From Halomonas campaniensis (GTDB lineage: Bacteria > Pseudomonadota > Gammaproteobacteria > Pseudomonadales > Halomonadaceae): 33,137 bases of DNA. The number at the start of each line of letters is the position of its first letter. Position 1 is the stretch's first letter. A program made the translations under genes and the position numbers. Positions 7,961 through 17,325 of this stretch are shown here, in pieces. The notes under the pieces were generated by a model, which did not search any database, had not been told where the DNA came from, and was given only the letters and a program-made list of their open reading frames with translations. The stretch is from positions 1 to 33,137 of the forward strand of contig NZ_JPUA01000048.1 in the NCBI RefSeq assembly GCF_002211105.1, given 5' to 3'.

Positions 7961-8938
7961 ATGAAATTGCTCAAAACAGCACTCGTAACGGTCGTTGTGA
8001 CCTTTGGTTTGCAGGCCGCTGCGGCCAACGCAAACACTGAAATTCGACTTGGCCATGTGGGCGGCCCTGGCTCACTATTTGAAATTAGTGCAAACCGCTT
8101 TGCCGAACTCGCCAACGAACGTCTTGAGGGCGTTGCCGAAGTGAACGTCTATGGCAACAGCCAGCTGGGTGGCGACGAGTCGATGATGCGTCGCCTACGT
8201 TTAGGCTCTTTGGATCTCTCGCTGCCTTCGACGGTGATGAGCTCGGAATCCGCTCAGTTTGCGCTGTTCGAAATGCCATACTTGATCGAAGACCGCGAGC
8301 ATATGAAGCGCGTGCGTGAAGAGATCGTTCGTGGCCCACTTTATGACGCTGCTGAAGCGCGCGGATTTAAAATTATTGGTGTGTGGGAAAACGGCTTTCG
8401 CCAGATTACTAACAACAAGCGGCCGATCGTTACCCCAGAAGATCTCGAAGGTATAAAGCTGCGGGTTCCAGGCGGCACATGGCGTATCGATATGTTCCGT
8501 AGCTACGGCGCGGCACCCTCGCCAATGTCGCTGTCGGAAGTGTTTGTTGCCCTGCAGACAGGCGCAATGGACGGCCAGGAAAACCCCTTCATCCAAACCT
8601 ACTCATCACGCTTCCACGAAGTTCAAGACTACCTCTCTATCTCTAATCACGTATACACACCTGCCTATCTGACCGCTGGGGCTAGCTGGAATCGTTTACC
8701 GGAAGAAGTGCGGACAGTACTCGAAGAAGTGGCCGTTGAGATGGAGGACTTCGTACTCGAAGAGGGTCAACGCCTGGATGATGAAACCCTCATAAAAATG
8801 CGCGATGAAGGCATGGAAGTGAATGAAGTCGACTTCGAAGCTTTTGTTGAGGCCTCTGAGACCATCTACAGCAAGTTCGCTGACGAAGTGGATGGTGGCC
8901 AGGAAATGATTGACGCCGTGGCTGCTCTTCGCGAGTAA
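7961..8938 (+). CDS. TRAP transporter solute-binding protein (DctP family)
   Basis: The 325-residue protein starts with a Sec signal peptide (MKLLKTALVTVVVTFG..., cut probably after AAAANA) and continues as a mature, acidic periplasmic binding protein of the DctP family. The motif GIKLRVPGG holds the arginine that normally salt-bridges the ligand carboxylate; MDGQENP and the aromatic-rich FHEVQDYLSISNHVYTPAYL are also family marks. The ATG at 7961 has GGAG 7 bases upstream. It is the first gene of a probable operon with the two membrane subunits. The ligand is an organic acid by family rule but cannot be read from sequence. Confidence 0.93.
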   Translation: MKLLKTALVTVVVTFGLQAAAANANTEIRLGHVGGPGSLFEISANRFAELANERLEGVAEVNVYGNSQLGGDESMMRRLRLGSLDLSLPSTVMSSESAQFALFEMPYLIEDREHMKRVREEIVRGPLYDAAEARGFKIIGVWENGFRQITNNKRPIVTPEDLEGIKLRVPGGTWRIDMFRSYGAAPSPMSLSEVFVALQTGAMDGQENPFIQTYSSRFHEVQDYLSISNHVYTPAYLTAGASWNRLPEEVRTVLEEVAVEMEDFVLEEGQRLDDETLIKMRDEGMEVNEVDFEAFVEASETIYSKFADEVDGGQEMIDAVAALRE

Positions 8939-9003
8939 GCAAGCGCCACTCTATTAGGGGTGCGTCGCAACTTGGCGAGGCACCTCGCCTTTCGGAGGTC
9001 TCA

Positions 9004-9564
9004 ATGAGTACTTTTACAAAGTTCAAGAACGCCTATTTTGCGTTTCTTGAAGCCATCGTGGTCTTTCTGGTCATTGCGCTTGCCATCGTCGTGACACTTG
9101 GTTTTGTGACCCGCTATCTGGGCTCGCCACTCAGTTGGTACGACGAGCTAGCTGCCGCGTTGCTGGCCTGGGTGACCTACTACGGTACCGCATTAGCAGC
9201 CGCAAAAGGTGCGCATATAACCTGCCCCAGCGTGTTGAACATGTGTCCGCCCGCTATTCGGGTGCCTATCGCCCTGTTAGCTGAAGCCATTACGATTGGG
9301 TTCTTTGTTTTCCTGGGCCTCGCCAGCTACCAAGTCATGCTGATTCTCGAAGGCGTGGGCATGGTCAGCCTCCCTGGGGTCTCTATGCAACTGGTTCACT
9401 CAGCAATTCCCGTCGCTGCTGTGCTGTTCATTATTGCCGAACTGCTGCGGCTGCCTGACGTGATTAAAAGCGCTCGAGGCAGAGGCTTTATTGATCATGA
9501 ACTTGAAGAAGCCGGTATCGACGCGGAAGAAGTCGCCTCCGTCAGCACACATCAGCGAGGGTAA
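9004..9564 (+). CDS. TRAP transporter small membrane subunit (DctQ family)
   Basis: This 186-residue protein has four predicted membrane segments, including AIVVFLVIALAIVVTLGFVTRYL and VPIALLAEAITIGFFVFLG, with the family's SWYDELAAALLAWVTYYG stretch between them. The C-terminal 30 or so residues are acidic and cytoplasmic. CGGAGG lies 7 bases before the ATG. It is 65 bases after dctP and 9 bases before dctM, the normal P-Q-M order. Confidence 0.92.
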   Translation: MSTFTKFKNAYFAFLEAIVVFLVIALAIVVTLGFVTRYLGSPLSWYDELAAALLAWVTYYGTALAAAKGAHITCPSVLNMCPPAIRVPIALLAEAITIGFFVFLGLASYQVMLILEGVGMVSLPGVSMQLVHSAIPVAAVLFIIAELLRLPDVIKSARGRGFIDHELEEAGIDAEEVASVSTHQRG

Positions 9565-9573
9565 GTAGCTACC

Positions 9574-10857
9574 ATGGTGATACTGTACATATTTATAGCG
9601 CTGATACTGCTTATTCTGATTAACGTGCCGGTCGCCGTTGCCTTGGCACTGGTCGGCACCATTGCCACCTTTATGACATACGGCAACATGGCGATGCCCA
9701 CCGTTGGCATGACGATGTTTGAGGGGGCGACCAACTTTCCGCTTATCGCAATACCGCTGTTTATTTTAGCCGGTGCCATTATGAACGCCTCGAGTATTTC
9801 GCGGCGCCTGATCGACCTGGCTATGGCAATGGTGGGGTTCATCAAGGGGGGCTTGGCGATGGTGACCATTGGCGCTTCGGTTTTCTTTGCCGAAATCTCC
9901 GGGTCGGCAGTGGCGGGTGTATCGGCGATCGGCAGTATTCTGATTCCTGCAATGCGCAAGAAAGGCTACTCAAAAGAGTTTGCTGCTTCTATATCTTCAT
10001 CCGCTGCAAGTCTGGCGATTATCCTGCCGCCCTCTATCCCGATGATTCTTTACGCGGTGATGTCGGGTGAGTCAGTGGTGCAGATGTTTGTGGCCGGTAT
10101 TTTGCCAGGCTTGCTGGGCGCGATGGGTTTAGCCGCAATGTGCTACTACCTGGCACGCAAGAACAACTTCCCTTCTGAGGGGCGTTTCCGGGTTTCACAG
10201 CTTTGGATTGCCTTTAAAGATGCAATCTGGGCGCTGCTGATCCCCGTTATCATCCTGGGCGGTATCTTTGGTGGCTTCGTTACCGCGACCGAAGGTGCGG
10301 CGCTGGCAGTGTGTGTGGCTATCTTTATCAGTGCAGTGGTTTATCGGGAATTCACTATCAGGAATTTTATTGATTCTTGTAAAAGTGCTGGTGTGCAAAC
10401 CGCCGTGGTTATGCTGTTGGTGGCTGCGTCCGCAGTGGTAGGTGGCTACCTTACCGAAACCCGAGTACCTCAAGAAATCGCCATGCAGATCAGCGAGTTA
10501 ACCAATAATAAATATCTTATTTTGGCGCTGCTCAATGTCATCTTTCTGATTTTGGGTATTTTTCTGCATTCAGCAGCGGCGATTATCTTGGTCGTGCCCA
10601 TTGTATTGCCGCTGGTTATAGAGGTCGGTATCGACCCTCTCCATTTCGGTTTGATCGTGACCCTGAACCTGGCCATCGGCCAGCAAACGCCACCGGTGGC
10701 CAGCGTACTCATTGCGTCTTGCTCAATCGCCAAGTCAGATGTATGGGCTACGTCTAAAACCAACCTGTGGTTTATCGCCGTCCTGTTCGCCGTGTTAATG
10801 ATCAACACCTATATCCCCGCGTTTGCGCTGGCATTAGTGAATTTTGTTTATGGCTAA
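9574..10857 (+). CDS. TRAP transporter large membrane subunit (DctM family)
   Basis: A 427-residue, very hydrophobic protein with about 12 or 13 membrane segments makes up the sodium-coupled transport channel. Family features seen are FPLIAIPLFILAGAIMN near residue 50, FFAEISGSAVAGVSAIGSILIPAM, SSSAASLAIILPPSIPMILYAV and the C-terminal GLIVTLNLAIGQQTPPVASVL. Length is the usual 425-430. The next gene starts 69 bases downstream with no terminator between, so transport and metabolism are probably cotranscribed. Confidence 0.95.
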   Translation: MVILYIFIALILLILINVPVAVALALVGTIATFMTYGNMAMPTVGMTMFEGATNFPLIAIPLFILAGAIMNASSISRRLIDLAMAMVGFIKGGLAMVTIGASVFFAEISGSAVAGVSAIGSILIPAMRKKGYSKEFAASISSSAASLAIILPPSIPMILYAVMSGESVVQMFVAGILPGLLGAMGLAAMCYYLARKNNFPSEGRFRVSQLWIAFKDAIWALLIPVIILGGIFGGFVTATEGAALAVCVAIFISAVVYREFTIRNFIDSCKSAGVQTAVVMLLVAASAVVGGYLTETRVPQEIAMQISELTNNKYLILALLNVIFLILGIFLHSAAAIILVVPIVLPLVIEVGIDPLHFGLIVTLNLAIGQQTPPVASVLIASCSIAKSDVWATSKTNLWFIAVLFAVLMINTYIPAFALALVNFVYG

Positions 10858-10926
10858 GCAGGCGACATGTGGGCGTGCTATGTCGGGCGCTAACGTCCGG
10901 CAGCGCGCGGCAGAAAGGAGAAGCTG

Positions 10927-11733
10927 ATGAACAGCACAAACGAACGACAACTCGTCGACAGCGTTACATTCGCCGTTCGCAGTGGCGTGGCCTGGATAGG
11001 CTTCAATCGTCCCCAGAGCCGCAATGCCATGACCTGGGAGATGTACGACGCCCTGGAAAAGCACTGCGACCAGTTGGCCGAGGATGACACTGTGTATGCC
11101 GTGGTTCTTCACGGTGTGGGTGGTGAAGCCTTTGTGGCCGGTACCGACATCAGCCAGTTTTCGGGCTTTAGTAAGCCTGAAGATGCGATTGGCTATGAGC
11201 GGCGCATTGACCGTGTGGTGGGCAAACTCGAAACCTTTCCCAAGCCAACCCTGGCGCTGCTTGAAGGCGCTTGTGTCGGTGGCGGTGCGGCGATTGCGCT
11301 GGTGTGTGACTTCCGCTACGCCACACCAGCGCTGAAATTTGGCGTGCCGATTGCCAAAACGCTGGGCAATACGCTCTCGATTAACAATGTTACTCGCATG
11401 ATCGACATGCTTGGCGTTGCACGCACTAAAGAAGCGCTGATGATGGCGAGGTTGTTTGGTGCTGACGAAGCCCATGCGGCGGGCCTGATAAATCAGCTGT
11501 TTGACGCTGATGCGATTTACGCCGAAGTGGCTGCGCTGGCGGAAGCCTTTGCCAAGCGCGCGCCATTGACGCTTCAGGCCAGTAAGGCACTGATTGGCCG
11601 GGCGATAGAGCAGCGAAGACTCCCAGCAGAGGCTAGCGACGACTGGGTAACCACCTGCTACATGAGCCGGGATTTCGCCGCGGCGGTGAATAAGTTTGTC
11701 AATAAAACGCCCTTTGAGTGGTCTGGCCACTAG
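10927..11733 (+). CDS. Crotonase-fold protein (enoyl-CoA hydratase/isomerase family) with variant active site
   Basis: This 268-residue protein has the crotonase fold. The oxyanion-hole segments are intact: AGTDISQF near residues 71-78 and EGACVGGGAAIAL near 113-125 bind and polarise a CoA thioester. The position that normally reads FG-x-PE, with the first catalytic glutamate, here reads FGVPIAKTLGNTLSINN (about 138-154), and the second glutamate is not evident either. A standard syn-hydration is therefore doubtful; isomerase, hydrolase, dehalogenase-like or lyase chemistry is possible. AAAGGAG lies 5 bases before the ATG. It is followed within 37 bases by a CoA-transferase, which would supply the thioester. 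Confidence 0.87.
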   Translation: MNSTNERQLVDSVTFAVRSGVAWIGFNRPQSRNAMTWEMYDALEKHCDQLAEDDTVYAVVLHGVGGEAFVAGTDISQFSGFSKPEDAIGYERRIDRVVGKLETFPKPTLALLEGACVGGGAAIALVCDFRYATPALKFGVPIAKTLGNTLSINNVTRMIDMLGVARTKEALMMARLFGADEAHAAGLINQLFDADAIYAEVAALAEAFAKRAPLTLQASKALIGRAIEQRRLPAEASDDWVTTCYMSRDFAAAVNKFVNKTPFEWSGH

Positions 11734-11770
11734 CGTTAGCGTTTAAAACTTCACATTAGGAGGAGAGCGT

Positions 11771-12958
11771 ATGCTTCCCCTACAAGATATAAAAGTGCTC
11801 GATGTATCACAGATTATGGCAGGCCCCTACTGCACCATGGTGCTGGCCGATATGGGCGCCGAAGTCATCAAAGTCGAGAAGCTCAACGGCGGGGACGATA
11901 GCCGCCAAATGGGCCCTTACGTCAACGGCGAGTCGACCTGTTTTTCGCAGATTAACCGCAACAAAAAGAGCATATCGCTCAATCTTAAAGACGAGCGGGC
12001 GCGGCAAATCTTCTACCGCTTGGCCGCTGATGCCGATGTCATTGTCGAGAACTACCGGCCTGGGGTGACCAAGTCGCTTGAGATCGACTACGACACGATC
12101 AAAGCCATCAACCCTGGCATCGTCTACTGCTCCATTTCAGGCTATGGCCAAACCGGGCCCTATAGCCACAAAGGGGGCTTTGATCTGGTCGCGCAGGGCA
12201 TGACAGGTTTGATGTCGATGACCGGGGAGGAGGGCAAGCGCCCACTGAAAACCGGTATCGCGGTTTACGATATTGGCGGTGGCTTAACCGCGGTGTATTC
12301 GATTCTTGCCGCCTGTATCCACAAGATGAAAACCGGCGCCGGGCAGCATATCGATATTGCCATCACCGAGTGTGGTTTGCCCTGGTTTACCTGGGAAGCG
12401 GCGGCTTACTTCTCGGAAGGCGCCGTGCCAGGGCCAACGGGCTGGCGCCACCGTGTCTCCGCCCCTTATCAAGCAGTCAAAGCAAACGATGGCTTTTTGA
12501 TGCTCGGCTGCGCCAACCAGCGCACTTGGGAGCGCTTCTGTCAGGATGTCTTAAAACGCGAAGAGCTCATGCAAGATCCACGCTTTATTACCAACCAGGA
12601 TCGAGGTCAACACGTTGAAGCGCTGGAAACGCTGCTGGAAGAGCTGATGGCGGATAAAAGCGTCGATGAGTGGTTAGCACTGTGTGACAGCGCGGGTGTG
12701 CCCGCCGGGCCAATCAATGACTTCGCCCAAGCGATGCAGGATGAACACTACTTAGCACGGGGCATGGTGCAGGAGATGGAGCATCCGGTCATCGGGAAAA
12801 TGAAAACCATCGGATTCCCCAGCAAATTCTCAGCGACACCGTCGCAAATTCGCAGCCCCGCGCCGCTTTTTGCCCAGCACACCGATGAAGTGCTCGACAG
12901 CTTAGGGTTCTCTGGCGCTGAGCTTGATGCGTTACGTGCTGAAGGATGCATCAAATAG
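11771..12958 (+). CDS. Family III CoA-transferase (CaiB/BaiF type)
   Basis: This 395-residue protein has full family length. The N-terminal IKVLDVSQIMAGPYCTMVLADMGAEVIKVEK segment is the Rossmann-like CoA-binding signature, and AVYDIGGG carries Asp167, the residue expected to form the aspartyl-CoA anhydride. The enzyme moves CoA from a donor thioester to an acid. An AGGAGG-like site precedes the ATG. No acyl-CoA ligase or thiolase is nearby, so activation of the imported acid probably depends on this enzyme. Relatives use carnitine, formate/oxalate, itaconate, mesaconate and others; the substrate here is unknown. Confidence 0.93.
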   Translation: MLPLQDIKVLDVSQIMAGPYCTMVLADMGAEVIKVEKLNGGDDSRQMGPYVNGESTCFSQINRNKKSISLNLKDERARQIFYRLAADADVIVENYRPGVTKSLEIDYDTIKAINPGIVYCSISGYGQTGPYSHKGGFDLVAQGMTGLMSMTGEEGKRPLKTGIAVYDIGGGLTAVYSILAACIHKMKTGAGQHIDIAITECGLPWFTWEAAAYFSEGAVPGPTGWRHRVSAPYQAVKANDGFLMLGCANQRTWERFCQDVLKREELMQDPRFITNQDRGQHVEALETLLEELMADKSVDEWLALCDSAGVPAGPINDFAQAMQDEHYLARGMVQEMEHPVIGKMKTIGFPSKFSATPSQIRSPAPLFAQHTDEVLDSLGFSGAELDALRAEGCIK

Positions 12959-13058
12959 CGCTTTTTTGATGTGAGTAATTGCATTCATTATCCAATTTGA
13001 ATAACGCTAATCGGCCGATCCAGCCGTGAGCACTACAACAACAAAGAGGAACGTCATC

Positions 13059-14270
13059 ATGTTAAAACTTAATTTTCACCCATCCGGCCGTCACTTTTTG
13101 CAAATTCCTGGCCCTTCGCCGGTGCCTGACCGCATTTTACGGGCCATGAGCCTGCCCACGATCGATCATCGCGGGCCTGAGTTTGGTGCGCTCGGCCTTG
13201 AGCTGCTGAGCAAGATTCAAAAAATCTTCAAAACCGAGAACCCGGTCATTATCTACCCGGCGTCCGGTACCGGTGCCTGGGAAGCTGCCTTGGCCAATAC
13301 CATGTCACCGGGCGATAAGGTGCTAATGTTCGAGACCGGCCACTTCGCCACGCTGTGGCACAAAATGGCTCTGCGTTTAGATGTACAGCCTGAGTTCTTG
13401 GGCCTGCCAGGCTACGAAGGTTGGCGCCATGGTGTGCAGGCCGGCATGATCGAAGCGCGTCTGAAAGAGGATACCCACCACGAGCTCAAAGCGGTCTGTG
13501 TGGTGCATAACGAAACCTCGACCGGCGTGACCAGTGATATTGCCGCGGTACGACAAGCCATCGACGCGGCGGGTCATCCCGCGCTGCTGATTGTCGATAC
13601 CATTTCCGGCCTGGCCAGCGCCGACTATCGCCACGACGAGTGGGGCGTCGATGTCACGGTTTCTGGCTCGCAGAAGGGCCTGATGCTGCCACCGGGCATT
13701 AGCTTTAACGCGCTCTCGCCAAAAGCGATTGAAGCCAGCCAGCAGGCAAAACTGCCTAAAAGCTTCTGGGCTTGGGATGAAATTCTAGAGGCTAACAAGA
13801 ATGGCTACTGGCCCTACACACCCAGCACCAACCTGTTGTACGGCCTGAATGAGGCGCTGGATATGCTGCTGGATGAAGGCATGGATCAAGTGCTGGCCCG
13901 CCATCAGCGCTGGGCAGCCGGTGTGCGCGCGGCGGTAGAGGCGTGGGGGCTGGAAATCCAATGCCAGGATCCTTCGGTTTACTCGCCGGTGCTGACCGGC
14001 GTGGTGATGCCTGAAGGTGTCGATGCAGATGCGGTGCGCAAGATTATCTATGAGCGTTTTGACCTCTCATTAGGCATGGGGCTGGGCAAGGCCAAAGGAA
14101 AAATGTTCCGCATTGGCCACTTGGGCGATTGCAACGACCTTACGCTCATTGCCACCCTGGGGGGTTGTGAAGCGGGCATGAAGCTGTCCGGCGTTAATCT
14201 CAAAGGTAGCGGCGTGACGGCAGCGCTGGACTATTTTGCGGCTAACCCGCTAAACGCAGGCAAGCGCTAA
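13059..14270 (+). CDS. Class V PLP aminotransferase, serine/alanine-glyoxylate type
   Basis: The 403-residue protein matches the alanine/serine-glyoxylate aminotransferase group: IPGPSPVPDRILRAMS at the start, YPASGTGAWEAAL for phosphate binding, HNETSTGV, DTISGLAS and the PLP lysine K206 in SGSQKGLMLPPG. The usual reaction moves an amino group from serine or alanine to glyoxylate, giving glycine and hydroxypyruvate or pyruvate. The ATG at 13059 is chosen because AGAGGA lies 8 bases before it; a GTG 33 bases earlier has none. It follows the CoA-transferase by 100 bases and precedes the dehydrogenase by 18. Glyoxylate could come from GlcDEF or from this pathway itself. Confidence 0.9.
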   Translation: MLKLNFHPSGRHFLQIPGPSPVPDRILRAMSLPTIDHRGPEFGALGLELLSKIQKIFKTENPVIIYPASGTGAWEAALANTMSPGDKVLMFETGHFATLWHKMALRLDVQPEFLGLPGYEGWRHGVQAGMIEARLKEDTHHELKAVCVVHNETSTGVTSDIAAVRQAIDAAGHPALLIVDTISGLASADYRHDEWGVDVTVSGSQKGLMLPPGISFNALSPKAIEASQQAKLPKSFWAWDEILEANKNGYWPYTPSTNLLYGLNEALDMLLDEGMDQVLARHQRWAAGVRAAVEAWGLEIQCQDPSVYSPVLTGVVMPEGVDADAVRKIIYERFDLSLGMGLGKAKGKMFRIGHLGDCNDLTLIATLGGCEAGMKLSGVNLKGSGVTAALDYFAANPLNAGKR

Positions 14271-14288
14271 ACGACGGGGGAGAGCCAT

Positions 14289-17200
14289 ATGACGTCTCTG
14301 ACGAACCAACACCCGTCCCGTGATGCCAAGATTAAACCGCTCGGCGAATTCGCCAAGCGATTATCCCGAGAAATGGCGGGAGAAGTGTTGTTTGATCGGG
14401 CAACCCGTGGGCGCTACGCAACCGACGCCTCCATTTATCAGGTGACGCCGATGGGTGTGGTGATTCCACGCCATCAGCAAGATCTGAAAATAGCATTGGA
14501 TATCGCTCGTGATGCCAAGGTGCCGATCTTGGCCCGGGGCGCGGGTACCAGCCAGTGTGGCCAAACCGTCGGTGAAGCGCTGGTGATCGACACCACCCGC
14601 TGGCTTAATCAAGTGGTTGAGTTCGACGTCGAGGCGCGCACCGTGGTGGTCGAGCCCGGCATGGTTCTGGATCATCTCAACGCCTGGCTTAAACCCCACG
14701 GGCTCTGGTATCCAGTCGACGTTTCCACCAGCGCCCAGTGCACCATCGGCGGTATGGCGGGTAATAACTCATGCGGGTCGCGGTCGATTTTCTACGGCAA
14801 TATGGTGCACAACGTGCTGGGTGTTGACGCGCTATTGGCGGATGGCAGCGCGGCGAGTTTTGGTTTCGTTGACAGCTTCGCACAAGGCTCGCGGGAGCAG
14901 CACCTCGCCCAGCAGGTGAGGGTGATTGCGGAGCGTGTGGGCTCGGAAATTCGTGATCACTTTCCCAAGGTGTTGCGTCGTGTCGGTGGCTACAACCTGG
15001 ATCTGTTCGATTGCCAGAACCCGATGCCTTACGACCCAGACCACCGCGCCAACCTGGCCCACTTGCTGGTGGGGTCGGAAGGTACGCTAGGGGTAAGCCA
15101 ACGCATCAAACTCAGACTTTCACCACTGCCCGAGCAGAAGGTGCTGGGGGTGGTGAACTTCCCGACCTTCTACCAGGCGATGGATTTTACCCAGCATATC
15201 GTCAAACTTGGCCCCACGGCGGTGGAGCTGGTTGACCGCACCATGATCGAACTGTCGCTGGAGAACCCTGCGTTCCGCCCGGTCATTGAAAAAGCGCTAA
15301 TCGGCAAGCCGGAAGCCATTCTTCTAGTGGAGTTTGCCGGTCACGACCACGCAGCGCAGCTTGAGGCACTGCGCGGGCTTAATGAGCTAATGGGCGACTT
15401 AGGCCTGCCGGGCAGCGTAGTGGATATGCCCGAGGCCGCCGAGCAGAAAGCGCTGTGGAACGTGCGCAAGGCAGGGCTCAACATTATGATGAGCATGAAG
15501 GGTGACGGTAAGCCGGTCTCCTTTATCGAAGACTGCGCGGTGCCGCTTGAGCACTTGGCCGAATACACCGATAAGCTCACCGAGGTATTCAACCGCTACG
15601 GCACGGAGGGTACCTGGTATGCCCACGCAGGCGTTGGCACGCTGCACGTGCGGCCAATTCTCGATATGCGCCGGGATGGCGCAGAGAAAATGCGTGAAAT
15701 CGCCGAGCAGGCCTCCGCGTTAGTGCGCGAATACAAAGGCGCCTACTCCGGCGAACATGGCGACGGTATCTGCCGTGGCGAGTGGGTGGCGTGGCAGTTT
15801 GGCGAAACGGTCAACAATGCCTTCCGCGAAATAAAGCAGCTGTTTGACCCTGAGAACCTGTTTAATCCGGGCAAAATTGTCGATACGCCCAAAATGGACG
15901 ACCAGCGCTATTTTCGCTTTCCGAAGAGTTACACCACCATTCCGCTTACCCCGGTGTTTGATTGGTCCGCCTGGAACGTTAAGCGCGACCCGTTAACGGG
16001 CGAGCAAACCGCGCCAGGTTCCGGCGGCGATGCCACCCATGGCTTGGCCATGGCGGTGGAGATGTGCAACAACAACGGCCACTGCCGCAAGTTTGATGCG
16101 GGCACCATGTGCCCCAGCTTCCGCGTGACAAAAGATGAGCAGCACCTGACTCGCGGCCGAGCCAATACGCTGCGCTTGGTGCTCTCGGGGCAGCTAGGTG
16201 ATGAAGGTTTGGCCAGCGACGATGTTAAAGAGGCGCTGGATCTCTGTGTGTCGTGCAAGGGCTGCAAGCGTGACTGCCCCACGGGCGTGGATATGGCCAA
16301 GTTTAAGATAGAGGCGCGCACCGCCCGTGCCCGTGTTAAAGGCTTATCGCTGCGTGATCGTATGGTCGGTGAAATGCCGCGCTACGCGTCCTGGGCAAGC
16401 AAGTTTTCAGCACTGGTCAACGGCGTTGAGCGCCTGCCGTTTCTGGCTAAGCAGATCAAGCAGGCGTTAAAGCTGGCGCCCCAGCGCTCGCTGCCGGTGT
16501 TTAACGGTAATTTCCTCGCCAGTGCCGAAGCGTCTCGGCAGCCAGTCACCTCTGAGCGGGAAGTGCTGCTGTTTGTGGATACCTTCAATAACTATATGGA
16601 AGGTGATAACGCCAAAGCGGCCAAGCGGGTGCTGGAAGCGGCGGGCTACCGTGTATATCTCAACGTGACCAAGGGGCAGCGGCCACTCTGCTGTGGGCGT
16701 ACTTACTTATCGTCCGGGCAGTTTGATAAAGCCAAGGCTGAAGCCAAGCGTACCCTTGAGCACCTGATGCCGTTTGTAGAGCGCGGCGTGGCGATTGTAG
16801 GCCTGGAACCCTCTTGCTTACTCAGTATGCGTGATGAGTTTCTGCAGTACGGCTTTGGCGAAGAAGCGAAGGCGCTGTCGGAATCCGCCTATCTGTTTGA
16901 AGAGTTTTTGGTCAAAGCGCGTGCGGCGGATCAGCTTCCCCTCGAACTTAAGCCGCTGAACTACGAGCGGGCGATGCTGCACGGTCACTGTCATCAAAAA
17001 GCTTTCGATGCGCTGCGCCCCGTTGAGCAGGTGCTGGGCTGGATTCCTGACCTCAAAGTCGAAACGATTGAGTCCTCTTGCTGCGGTATGGCCGGAAGCT
17101 TCGGCTATGAAGCGGAGCACTACGACGCCTCGCTAAAAATGGCGGAGCTAACACTATTGCCTGCTATCCGTAAGGCGGATGCAGACGCCGTAGTGGTGGC

Positions 17201-17291
17201 CGATGGCACTAGCTGTCGACACCAGATTCACGATGGCAGCGGGCGCGAAGCGATTCACGTTGCTCGATTGCTGGAACAAGCGCTAGCCTGA
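14289..17291 (+). CDS. FAD- and Fe-S-containing 2-hydroxyacid dehydrogenase, GlcD-GlcF-like fusion
   Basis: The 1000-residue protein joins what GlcD and GlcF do separately. It begins with FAD_binding_4 (about 45-190, with ARGAGTSQCGQTVG and TIGGMAGNNSCGSRS), then an FAD-oxidase C-terminal domain (to about 530, with HAGVGTLHVRP and SGEHGDG). Two Fe-S motifs follow, CNNNGHCRKFDAGTMCPSF near 592 and CVSCKGCKRDCPTG near 652, and CCG-type segments (PLCCGRTYLSSG near 800, SSCCGMAGSFG near 930). The architecture is that of E. coli YdiJ (D-2-hydroxyglutarate dehydrogenase) and large D-lactate dehydrogenases. Substrate is unassigned; electrons probably go to quinone. An RBS GGGGGAG precedes the ATG. 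Confidence 0.92.
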   Translation: MTSLTNQHPSRDAKIKPLGEFAKRLSREMAGEVLFDRATRGRYATDASIYQVTPMGVVIPRHQQDLKIALDIARDAKVPILARGAGTSQCGQTVGEALVIDTTRWLNQVVEFDVEARTVVVEPGMVLDHLNAWLKPHGLWYPVDVSTSAQCTIGGMAGNNSCGSRSIFYGNMVHNVLGVDALLADGSAASFGFVDSFAQGSREQHLAQQVRVIAERVGSEIRDHFPKVLRRVGGYNLDLFDCQNPMPYDPDHRANLAHLLVGSEGTLGVSQRIKLRLSPLPEQKVLGVVNFPTFYQAMDFTQHIVKLGPTAVELVDRTMIELSLENPAFRPVIEKALIGKPEAILLVEFAGHDHAAQLEALRGLNELMGDLGLPGSVVDMPEAAEQKALWNVRKAGLNIMMSMKGDGKPVSFIEDCAVPLEHLAEYTDKLTEVFNRYGTEGTWYAHAGVGTLHVRPILDMRRDGAEKMREIAEQASALVREYKGAYSGEHGDGICRGEWVAWQFGETVNNAFREIKQLFDPENLFNPGKIVDTPKMDDQRYFRFPKSYTTIPLTPVFDWSAWNVKRDPLTGEQTAPGSGGDATHGLAMAVEMCNNNGHCRKFDAGTMCPSFRVTKDEQHLTRGRANTLRLVLSGQLGDEGLASDDVKEALDLCVSCKGCKRDCPTGVDMAKFKIEARTARARVKGLSLRDRMVGEMPRYASWASKFSALVNGVERLPFLAKQIKQALKLAPQRSLPVFNGNFLASAEASRQPVTSEREVLLFVDTFNNYMEGDNAKAAKRVLEAAGYRVYLNVTKGQRPLCCGRTYLSSGQFDKAKAEAKRTLEHLMPFVERGVAIVGLEPSCLLSMRDEFLQYGFGEEAKALSESAYLFEEFLVKARAADQLPLELKPLNYERAMLHGHCHQKAFDALRPVEQVLGWIPDLKVETIESSCCGMAGSFGYEAEHYDASLKMAELTLLPAIRKADADAVVVADGTSCRHQIHDGSGREAIHVARLLEQALA

Positions 17292-17325
17292 AGGCGGAAA
17301 ACTAAGAACAACCCAGGAGGTTAAC

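Noticed and set aside
10834..11730. Long open frame (298 codons) on the minus strand across the crotonase gene
   Set aside because: It is antisense to a well-supported crotonase-family gene, has no recognisable domain and its protein is an unnatural mix rich in His, Arg and Gln.
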